Source: a bacterium
GTDB taxonomy: Bacteria; Armatimonadota; Chthonomonadetes; Chthonomonadales; Chthonomonadaceae
Assembly (NCBI GenBank): GCA_021805405.1
Contig: JAJZFK010000517.1
Coordinates: 1-5,962, forward strand
DNA length: 5,962 nt
Reading direction: 5' to 3'
Shown here: positions 1 to 4,723 of the stretch, piece by piece
Position numbering within the stretch: the stretch's first letter is position 1
How the letters are laid out: each line of letters starts with the position of its first letter
Made by a program: the position numbers and the translations under genes
Notes under the pieces: generated by a model
What the model was told of the DNA's origin: nothing
The model's input: the letters and a program-made list of their open reading frames with translations, nothing else
Database searches by the model: none

Positions 1-795
1 GCACTTCGCGAGAAGCTCATAGGCAACGGCATCGTTCCAGCAAACTGCAGCAGTGTGTGAATTGGTGGCAGTCGGCCGAATGAGCGAAAGAAGTAATTCA
101 TCGTTCATGTCTGCCAGATCGGTATACCCACACTCGGTCACCGTAATCGATGCGTTCACCGCAGCGTTAAGGAATGCGCCTCTTCGCCGCTCTACCGAAA
201 CGAGTGACGGAAGAGCACCCCGTGTAAAATAGAGCACGTGCTTGTGGCCAGCCTGCTGAAGGAACTCCACTGTAAGCTGTGCACCTTGGGCATCATTAAC
301 GCATACCGAGGGCAGTCCCTCTATAGGGTCTATGATGGCCACAACGGGAAGATGCGACTGCGCCAATTTTTGAACCAGCGGATCTTGCGCGGCGGCGTTA
401 AGAATGAGGCCATCCGTCTTACCGCTTACACAGGCTAGGTGGATATCTTCCACGGACTGCCCACGGAAAACTCCATGGAGCAACAGATCCTTATGGTACT
501 CATCGCATCCTTCCTGCACCCCGCCGATAATCTCGGAAAGGAAGGGTAATCTTGCGTTGAGGTACCCGTACCCGCAATAGAGCGCGATAATATCGGTACG
601 CTGGCGTCGAAGTGATCGCGCAACCTCGTTGGGTGTGTAACCAAGATGGCTTGCAGCCTCTAGTATACGCGAACGTGTTGCCTCAGAAAGACGCACACTT
701 CCGGAGTAGCCTGCAAGTGCCGCACTCACTGCCATCTTGCTGACTCCTGCACGTTCGGCAACGTCTCTCAATGTCGTAGCGCGCTTTCGCTCCAT
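1..795 (-). CDS. LacI-family transcriptional regulator, copy 1 (3' end cut by the window edge)
   Basis: Sugar-type transcriptional repressor. Reading leftwards from ATG 795 gives 265 open codons that run off position 1, so roughly the last 70 residues of a normal 330-340-residue LacI protein are missing. Residues 1-60 are the winged-out LacI helix-turn-helix and hinge (TTLRDVAERAGVSKMAVSAA, later YTPNEVARSLRRQRT). Residues from about 68 form the periplasmic-binding-protein-like ligand domain, with NDAQGAQLTVEFL and AVCWNDAVAYELL as typical family strands. The start has a good ribosome site (AAAGGAACCA before ATG). By hand count it is about 79% identical to the complete LacI protein at 1266-2279. 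Its own promoter at 818-866 carries a LacI-type palindrome at the transcription start, which suggests autorepression. The ligand is unknown. Family assignment is very secure; the regulon is inferred. Confidence 0.96.
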   Translation of the reverse strand, partial: MERKRATTLRDVAERAGVSKMAVSAALAGYSGSVRLSEATRSRILEAASHLGYTPNEVARSLRRQRTDIIALYCGYGYLNARLPFLSEIIGGVQEGCDEYHKDLLLHGVFRGQSVEDIHLACVSGKTDGLILNAAAQDPLVQKLAQSHLPVVAIIDPIEGLPSVCVNDAQGAQLTVEFLQQAGHKHVLYFTRGALPSLVSVERRRGAFLNAAVNASITVTECGYTDLADMNDELLLSLIRPTATNSHTAAVCWNDAVAYELLAKC

Positions 796-1265
796 TGGTT
801 CCTTTTGTCGCATCACATTTATCGGTAAAGTAACTCTATTATACATAAGTAACGATGATATGTCAACGGAATTCATGAAAAAAATGCACAGAGTTGTTTC
901 TGATATTAGCAATCAAGTGGTATCACTTGCCAATTTAGAAAACTATGGTTCTCGCACGTGGGTTAGTAATAAGTCTTGGCGTTGGTGCATTAACCTTAAA
1001 GTTGAGAATATTTAGCCATAAATTGAATTAATTGCTGAAAAATGACCGCTAACAAACATTTCCTGGCTGGGCTGCGAATGGTGAATAGAGGGAGTTGCAG
1101 AATATGACGACAGGGAAGGCGACACGGAGGCGGTAGTGAAACTCTGTGGTCGCCGAATCAATGGTTGCACAAGGTGAGGTAATAATGAGAGCCGCGAACG
1201 TGGGGCTGCGCACGCGGGCGGCAGACTCAGGTTTGCCTTTGGGTGGTTACTCAACAAAAAGGGTG
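796..1265. other. Intergenic region between the two LacI genes
   Basis: About 470 bases without a convincing gene. The left end holds promoter module A for the LacI gene at 1-795. A 6-bp inverted repeat CAAGTG-GTAT-CACTTG lies at 914-929 and could be a protein site, though nothing else supports that. A 6-bp inverted pair GGCGAC/GTCGCC (1118-1123 and 1149-1154) could fold in RNA, but it has no T-run and is more than 100 bases beyond the stop of the right LacI gene. Short open frames here lack ribosome sites and family features. The right LacI gene has no recognisable intrinsic terminator directly after its stop. Confidence 0.6.
818..866 (-). promoter_or_regulatory. Consensus sigma70-type promoter with overlapping LacI-type operator, module A
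   Basis: On the minus strand TTGACA (866-861) is separated by exactly 17 bases from TATAAT (843-838), a perfect consensus pair. Transcription should start near 831. Immediately downstream, 829-818 reads TTTACCGATAAA, a near-perfect palindrome with a central CG as in LacI-family operators. The position is like lacO1, so a bound repressor would block RNA polymerase. It serves the LacI gene whose ATG is at 795. The same layout recurs at 4265-4313 with identical spacing, which strongly supports a functional site. Confidence 0.85.
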
Positions 1266-2279
1266 TTATGCCGTATTGCCCGCTCGAAACTCTACTGGCA
1301 GTGTTGTTTCAAGCGATACGCTCTCGCCATTAATCTGTGCGGATAGCAGAGCGACTGCCGTTCGTGCTACGTTCGCCCAAGGGGCGCGCACAGAGGTGAG
1401 CTTCATAACGCTGTCTAACTGGGTTCCCAGTCCATCGAACCCTATGATGGCAAGGTCACGCGGTACTGCGATGTTTAGTTTGGTACATCGGGCCAGAAGT
1501 GCGTAGGCAACCGAATCATTCCAGCAAACAGCCGCACTATATTCATGGCTAAAGCCTGTTGAAACCAGCTCGCGAATGAGGTCATCACCAAGTTCCGACA
1601 CATCGTTGATGCCGCACTCCTTAACTGTTATTGCGGCCTCTAAAGCACAATTCAGGAACGCCTCGCGCCGACGTTCTACTGAAACCAGCGTTGGCAGTCC
1701 GCTTCTTTTGAAATAGGTAACGTGGGTGTGGCCGGCCGCTACCAGGTATTCAACTGTGAGGCGCGCGCCCTGCGCATCGTCAACGCATACGGAGGGCAGG
1801 CCCTCTATAGGGTCGATAATGGCGACTACAGGCAGGTGCGATTCTGCTAGTTTTTGAACGAGTGGATCCTGAGGAGCAGCGTTAAGGATAAGCCCGTCGG
1901 TTTTGCCGCTGACGCAGGCAAGGTGAATGTCCTGAACGGATTGACCCCGAAACACACCATGCAGCAGCAGGTCCTTCTTATGTTCGTCGCATCCTTCCTG
2001 TACGCCCCCTATGATTTCGCTCAGGAAGGGCAGGCTAGCGTTGAGGTAACCATAACCGCAATAGAGAGCGATGATGTCGGTGCGCTGCCGGCGTAGGGAA
2101 CGTGCCACCTCATTAGGCGTGTAGCCAAGCTGTCGGGCAGCCTCTAAGATGCGTGTGCGCGTCGACGCTGAAAGTCGAACGTTGCCAGAATAGCCGGAAA
2201 GAGCCGCCGAAACCGCCATTTTGCTAACCCCGGCGCGTTCAGCAACATCGCGCAACGTGGTAGCCCGTCTTCGCTCCAT
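1266..2279 (-). CDS. LacI-family transcriptional regulator, copy 2 (complete)
   Basis: Complete 337-residue LacI/GalR-type repressor, the usual family length. The N-terminal helix-turn-helix spans about residues 7-32, and the recognition segment GVSKMAVSAAL is identical to that of copy 1. The hinge follows (YTPNEVARSLRRQRT, about 53-67). The ligand-binding domain then shows DDAQGARLTVEYL, AVCWNDSVAYALL, IIGFDG and the closing PVEFRAGNTA. ATG 2279 is preceded by AGGAAAAGT, a well-spaced ribosome site, and has the same first codons as copy 1 (MER.RATTLRDVAERAGVSK). The product should act in the cytoplasm, binding DNA as a dimer or tetramer and responding to a small, probably carbohydrate, ligand; the ligand cannot be told from sequence. 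Unlike copy 1, I find no copy of the TTTACCGNTAAA palindrome in front of it, so control may differ. Confidence 0.97.
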   Translation of the reverse strand: MERRRATTLRDVAERAGVSKMAVSAALSGYSGNVRLSASTRTRILEAARQLGYTPNEVARSLRRQRTDIIALYCGYGYLNASLPFLSEIIGGVQEGCDEHKKDLLLHGVFRGQSVQDIHLACVSGKTDGLILNAAPQDPLVQKLAESHLPVVAIIDPIEGLPSVCVDDAQGARLTVEYLVAAGHTHVTYFKRSGLPTLVSVERRREAFLNCALEAAITVKECGINDVSELGDDLIRELVSTGFSHEYSAAVCWNDSVAYALLARCTKLNIAVPRDLAIIGFDGLGTQLDSVMKLTSVRAPWANVARTAVALLSAQINGESVSLETTLPVEFRAGNTA

Positions 2280-2610
2280 ACTTTTCCTGTTCTAGGTAGT
2301 TCTCTTTTAAATGGGCAAGTGACAAACGTCGTATTGAATTCTGTTGCGTGCTCCAACTCCTGGTGGAGGGCCGTAACGCTCGCGCAAAAATGTTATACCC
2401 TGCAATTCCATGAAACTGGGGTAGTGGTAAGAAATCTGTGAAACCAGTACCAACTTCTCTTGTTGTTAAATCCTGGCCAACCTAGAGTACGGATATTGCA
2501 CAATTAAGATGCTACTCGTGTGCAATCACGAACGTGCACAGTGTTGGACATTGAGGAACGGCGACTGCGGTGTCACCTTATTTGTGCCGCCGTGTCGCCG
2601 TTCTACGAGT
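2280..2610. other. Intergenic region between LacI copy 2 and the small membrane protein gene
   Basis: About 330 bases. The right part (2556-2603) holds a stem-loop just beyond the small membrane protein gene. The rest should contain the promoter and leader of LacI copy 2, but I could not find a convincing minus-strand -35/-10 pair: candidates such as TATAAC (2397-2392) and CTAGAA lack a matching -35. No TTTANCGNTAAA palindrome is present. Open frames over 2509-2808 on the plus strand are shadows of the small membrane protein gene and of the stem-loop. Confidence 0.6.
2556..2603 (-). terminator. Stem-loop after the small membrane protein gene, possible terminator or mRNA end
   Basis: GAACGGCGAC at 2556-2565 is perfectly complementary to GTCGCCGTTC at 2594-2603, a 10-bp GC-rich stem. 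A second short stem inside (CGGTG 2568-2572 against CGCCG 2588-2592, with one wobble) extends it. It begins 7 bases beyond the TAG of the 71-residue gene. No T-run follows on either strand, so it is not a classic intrinsic terminator. It may protect the mRNA 3' end or work with Rho. Confidence 0.5.
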
Positions 2611-2826
2611 CTAGTTACCTGCTGGTTGAGCAGGAGCGTTTTGTTGGACAGGTGGCTGCTTCTGCATCGCCTTCGCAATGCCGCCGTCTTTGTAGAACTT
2701 CTGCATAGACTGCGTAACGTCACCATGAGGCGGTGCAAAAAGCATACGATACCCGAAGAAACCTACCAACAACACAGCGATAACGATGATCACCGTTGCT
2801 GCCTGTGAAGAGATGCTCTTCTTCAT
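2611..2826 (-). CDS. Small single-pass membrane protein (71 aa) downstream of the DUF1559 pseudopilin
   Basis: A 71-residue protein with a short basic N-terminus (MKKSISSQ), one strongly hydrophobic helix at about residues 9-25 (ATVIIVIAVLLVGFFGYR) and a polar tail. The tail has DVTQSMQKFYKDGG followed by a Pro/Gln/Ala-rich end. The lysines before the helix suggest the N-terminus stays inside and the tail faces outward. ATG 2826 has a good ribosome site (AAGGAT, about 9 bases before the start). It lies 77 bases after the pseudopilin stop, on the same strand, and is probably cotranscribed across a strong hairpin. From memory, similar tiny one-helix proteins often follow DUF1559 genes in Armatimonadota, so it may accompany pseudopilin function. 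No enzymatic motif is visible and the function is unknown. It overlaps several shadow frames, but hydrophobicity, ribosome site and context favour this one. Confidence 0.85.
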   Translation of the reverse strand: MKKSISSQAATVIIVIAVLLVGFFGYRMLFAPPHGDVTQSMQKFYKDGGIAKAMQKQPPVQQNAPAQPAGN

Positions 2827-2850
2827 TTCAAATCATCCTTGTATTAATCA

Positions 2851-2894
2851 TGCACTAGTGGTGCCGCAGCAACACGCGCACCACCACTAGTGCA
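2851..2894 (-). repeat. Intercistronic inverted repeat, 13-bp perfect stem
   Basis: TGCACTAGTGGTG at 2851-2863 is exactly complementary to CACCACTAGTGCA at 2882-2894, with an 18-base loop. It lies in the 77-base gap between the pseudopilin stop (2904-2906) and the ribosome site of the small membrane protein gene. No T-run follows on the minus strand (TGATTAATACA), so read-through is expected. A partial terminator, RNase barrier or mRNA stabiliser that sets the ratio of the two products is likely. Each arm also contains the palindrome CACTAGTG, so a protein-binding site is an alternative. Confidence 0.7.
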
Positions 2895-2903
2895 CGTCCG
2901 CTC

Positions 2904-3746
2904 CTAGTTAGCCTGATCGCCAAACAGAAGGTCGAAGTTCACGTTGGTGTCCCGCATCCACTTTGCATGACCATCTGCAAAGGTGATATTGTCACCTTCG
3001 GAGTGCCGTGCCTGCGTGTCATATACCTGCATCTGTGCGGCAGTGTATGGGCCGTAGTTGCCGACGTACCACATGTAAGCGCCTGCGTTGTTGTTGGCCC
3101 ACCAGTTAGCTGGTGCGTTGGGAAACGCAACCTGATCTACGATATAGTGGTGGCGTGGATCATTGGCGTTTGTTGGATCTGGCTCAAGCGACGTTGGCAG
3201 GTATCCTGTGTAGCCAATGAAGCAGTCTGCAATCGCCATGGTAGAAGCAGGGTTCTTAAGGGCTGCATCGGTAACCGGGGTAAATCCCTGCCAGTCACCT
3301 TCAAACAGCATCTGGTTCCCACCGTAATCCACCCGCGAATTGGCCAGTGCGGAAGGTGCGCCGTTGTTAATGAGGTTGCCAGAACTCCAGCCGTAGAGGT
3401 TGGTGGATGCCAGAGTTGCAAAGTTATTCGTATCTGGGCAAGCATAGACGCCTGCACTCTTCACGTAGGGGAATATGGCGAACGCCCAGTAGGACTGAAA
3501 ATGGTTGGGGCTAACGTTTCCGTACTGGCTGGACTGACCATAGGACCAGAATGGAAACGTTTCGTCGTAATCCTGAACGTACATCATGATGCCAAGACCA
3601 AGCTGGTTACCATTGCTCAAGCACGACACAGCGCGTGCCTTTTCGCGTGCCTGCGCAAAAACTGGAAAGAGAATCGCTGCCAAGATGGCAATAATTGCAA
3701 TTACCACAAGTAATTCGATAAGCGTGAAAGCATTTCGCCGCTGCAT
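2904..3746 (-). CDS. DUF1559 family prepilin-like protein (type II secretion/type IV pilin-like N-terminus)
   Basis: A 280-residue protein with a class III (prepilin) signal: six-residue leader MQRRNA, then mature F7-T-L-I-E11 with the conserved Glu at mature position 5. The hydrophobic helix FTLIELLVVIAIIAILAA continues to AREKAR. Next come SCLSNGNQLGLGIMMYVQDYDETFP and, near the end, RHSEGDNITFADGHAKW (about 247-263), the H-x-x-G and DGH pattern closing DUF1559 proteins. It is probably processed by a PilD-like peptidase and anchored in or assembled at the cell envelope; the exact role of DUF1559 proteins is not known. The residue before the cleavage site is Ala, not the usual Gly. ATG 3746 was chosen over an in-frame ATG at 3866 because GAGGAAA precedes it at 8 bases and the prepilin leader starts there. 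The small membrane protein gene follows. A LacI-type operator/promoter about 520 bases upstream points at it. Confidence 0.95.
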   Translation of the reverse strand: MQRRNAFTLIELLVVIAIIAILAAILFPVFAQAREKARAVSCLSNGNQLGLGIMMYVQDYDETFPFWSYGQSSQYGNVSPNHFQSYWAFAIFPYVKSAGVYACPDTNNFATLASTNLYGWSSGNLINNGAPSALANSRVDYGGNQMLFEGDWQGFTPVTDAALKNPASTMAIADCFIGYTGYLPTSLEPDPTNANDPRHHYIVDQVAFPNAPANWWANNNAGAYMWYVGNYGPYTAAQMQVYDTQARHSEGDNITFADGHAKWMRDTNVNFDLLFGDQAN

Positions 3747-3751
3747 GATTG

Positions 3752-3758
3752 TTTCCTC
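3752..3758 (-). promoter_or_regulatory. Ribosome binding site fixing the pseudopilin start
   Basis: Minus-strand GAGGAAA lies with its GAGG core 8 bases before ATG 3746. This favours that ATG over the in-frame ATG 40 codons upstream at 3866, which has no such site and would place an atypical extension before the prepilin leader. Confidence 0.85.
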
Positions 3759-3782
3759 TATTAGAATTCGATTTTTCACATT

Positions 3783-3796
3783 TGCCCCGAAGGGCA
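3783..3796 (-). other. UUCG tetraloop hairpin in the pseudopilin leader
   Basis: On the minus strand TGCCC-TTCG-GGGCA forms a 5-bp stem closed by a C(UUCG)G tetraloop, a notably stable RNA hairpin. It lies 37-50 bases before ATG 3746 and about 25 bases before the ribosome site. No T-run follows, so it is not a terminator. It may stabilise the leader or influence translation. Confidence 0.55.
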
Positions 3797-3881
3797 CTAC
3801 CACCAAGAATGAGGGGGTGGCAGCAACCTCATGATCTGCAGTCCCTGCAATCTGCAAGGATCTCATCGCAACCGATCAACG

Positions 3882-3901
3882 CTATCCATTCGATTGGATA
3901 G
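3882..3901. repeat. Inverted repeat in the pseudopilin leader, 7-bp stem
   Basis: CTATCCA and TGGATAG flank a six-base TTCGAT centre, giving a perfect 7-bp stem. In RNA from promoter module B this would be a second hairpin in the long leader. It could instead be a protein-binding palindrome. Nothing nearby decides between these. Confidence 0.45.
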
Positions 3902-4264
3902 TCTTGACGAGCATTCGCAAGCCCTGCTAATTTGCTCGACCGTGAGCGTGACGAAACCTGGGCCACATCCTTGGTAACCCGCAATGCTAAATAGCAAGCT
4001 GCAAGCCCAGTTGAAAAGAAAGATGCCAAGTTCAACTAATACGCGACCACTGCTAGTGGACACTCCAAAGCAGTGCCAGTACGTTTCTGGCTCCATTCCT
4101 GTCCCGGTACATGGCAGCAAGAACGATATGCATTCCGTTCGTGGTAGCCAGTTTGTTTTACCGACACGAGCGTTTCATTTACGGCCGCGAGTGACTTGCA
4201 CTATAGCGGTTAATGAACCGGATTTTGCCGTGAATATCATTGAAACTAGATACAAACGGCTTAA

Positions 4265-4313
4265 TTTAACGGTAAAGTACCACTATTCTACATCAAATAC
4301 GCTCGAGTGTCAA
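4265..4313 (-). promoter_or_regulatory. Sigma70-type promoter with overlapping LacI-type operator, module B
   Basis: Minus strand: TTGACA (4313-4308), 17 bases, TAGAAT (4290-4285), then TTTACCGTTAAA at 4276-4265. Every element has the same spacing as in module A (818-866), and by hand count 36 of 49 bases match, concentrated in the -35, the -10 and TACTTTACCGNTAAA. Transcription would run leftwards towards the DUF1559 gene. The shared palindrome at the transcription start suggests control by the neighbouring LacI protein or proteins. Confidence 0.82.
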
Positions 4314-4617
4314 TCTAAAATCCTAATAATCAGTCATCGCTGACACTTTATTTTTGGTTCAACGATTAATCCCGGTGAAACTATCATCCCTGCAGGTTGT
4401 TTGTGGTTACAATAGGGTGAAAATGCCAGTGCGTCATACTTGGCACGGCACGGTAGCCCAATCAACATTGTGAGTAGAATTGAAACATGCAACCTTATAT
4501 AGATATGCGAATCTTAACAAAGGAGACACAATTCGTAAGCAATGCTATAGATTACACTGTAAACGTTCTCTGTGGCTCATCGCTTTTACGGGTAGTGTTT
4601 GCGCAGGTCAATGATCG

Positions 4618-4628
4618 TTTATCGTAAA
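4618..4628. promoter_or_regulatory. Operator-like palindrome ahead of the hydrolase gene, one base shorter than modules A and B
   Basis: The plus strand reads TTTATCGTAAA (minus TTTACGATAAA). This equals the module A palindrome TTTACCGATAAA with one C missing from the centre. It lies about 95 bases before TTG 4724 and upstream of the TATAAC candidate at 4665-4670. LacI-family proteins are usually strict about centre spacing, so this may be a weak or decayed site, or chance. Confidence 0.4.
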
Positions 4629-4703
4629 GGGTGTGACTGGGTGGTAATTACTGCAAAATCTAGGTATAACAGGTCTACAGGCAGATTGCCCTACATCATC
4701 TTT

Positions 4704-4710
4704 AAAGGAA
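4704..4710 (+). promoter_or_regulatory. Ribosome binding site of the hydrolase gene
   Basis: AAAGGAA ends 13 bases before TTG 4724, somewhat far but the only Shine-Dalgarno-like sequence near. The frame is closed by TAA at 4703-4705, so TTG 4724 is the only usual start codon giving the signal peptide. The next in-frame ATG (4769) would remove most of the signal peptide. Confidence 0.6.
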
Positions 4711-4723
4711 ACGTCACACTAGA

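Larger units (their letters stand above)
3747..4264 (-). other. Long untranslated leader or decayed region between operator module B and the pseudopilin gene
   Basis: About 520 bases between the predicted start of transcription at module B (near 4278) and the pseudopilin ATG 3746. Open frames on both strands (for example minus 3863-4120 with a hydrophobic stretch, and plus 3984-4343) lack ribosome sites and recognisable families, and the plus one runs through the promoter/operator. The stretch holds a UUCG hairpin (3783-3796), a 7-bp inverted repeat (3882-3901), a TGAGG/CCTCA pair around 3810-3832, and a half operator TTTACCG at 4157-4163. I do not recognise a known riboswitch. It may be a structured leader or the remains of a deleted gene. 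Confidence 0.45.
4314..4723. other. Intergenic region between divergent operator module B and the secreted hydrolase gene
   Basis: About 410 AT-rich bases with no convincing gene. It holds an operator-like 11-mer (4618-4628), a possible weak -10 TATAAC (4665-4670) for the rightward hydrolase gene without a good -35, and a strong ribosome-site-like AAAGGAG at 4519-4525 that is followed by no ATG, GTG or TTG at usable distance. A 46-codon frame (ATG 4487 to TAA 4625-4627) has no ribosome site and no recognisable similarity. Confidence 0.55.

Noticed and set aside
737..1015. Plus-strand frame of 92 codons overlapping the start of LacI copy 1
   Set aside because: It crosses the promoter/operator module A and the N-terminal coding part of LacI copy 1; no ribosome site or family.
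2509..2808. Plus-strand frames opposite the small membrane protein gene
   Set aside because: Compositionally odd, without ribosome sites; the minus-strand 71-residue protein explains the region better.
2967..3713. Long plus-strand open frame of 248 codons
   Set aside because: It is antisense to the DUF1559 gene, which has clear prepilin and DUF1559 motifs, and its protein is rich in Cys and Val in the way of a shadow frame.
3784..3796. UUCG hairpin as an intrinsic terminator
   Set aside because: No T-run follows the stem in the direction of transcription, and the pseudopilin ribosome site comes next.
3747..3800. GGGGCAAA near the pseudopilin as part of a cyclic-di-GMP riboswitch
   Set aside because: Only the short GGGCAAA string matches; the other conserved parts of that riboswitch are absent.
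3863..4120. Minus-strand open frame of 85 codons with a hydrophobic segment
   Set aside because: No ribosome site before its ATG, no family features, and the hydrophobic stretch alone is weak evidence; kept only as part of the leader/decayed-region note.
3984..4343. Plus-strand open frame of 119 codons
   Set aside because: It has no ribosome site or recognisable family and runs straight through the promoter/operator module at 4265-4313.
4431..4460. Possible sigma54 promoter (TTGGCACGGCACGGTAGC)
   Set aside because: The GG and GC elements are not at the required 10-base separation.
4487..4627. Plus-strand 46-codon frame before the hydrolase gene
   Set aside because: No ribosome site, no similarity or membrane/signal features; its stop overlaps the operator-like 11-mer by chance or not, but this does not support coding.
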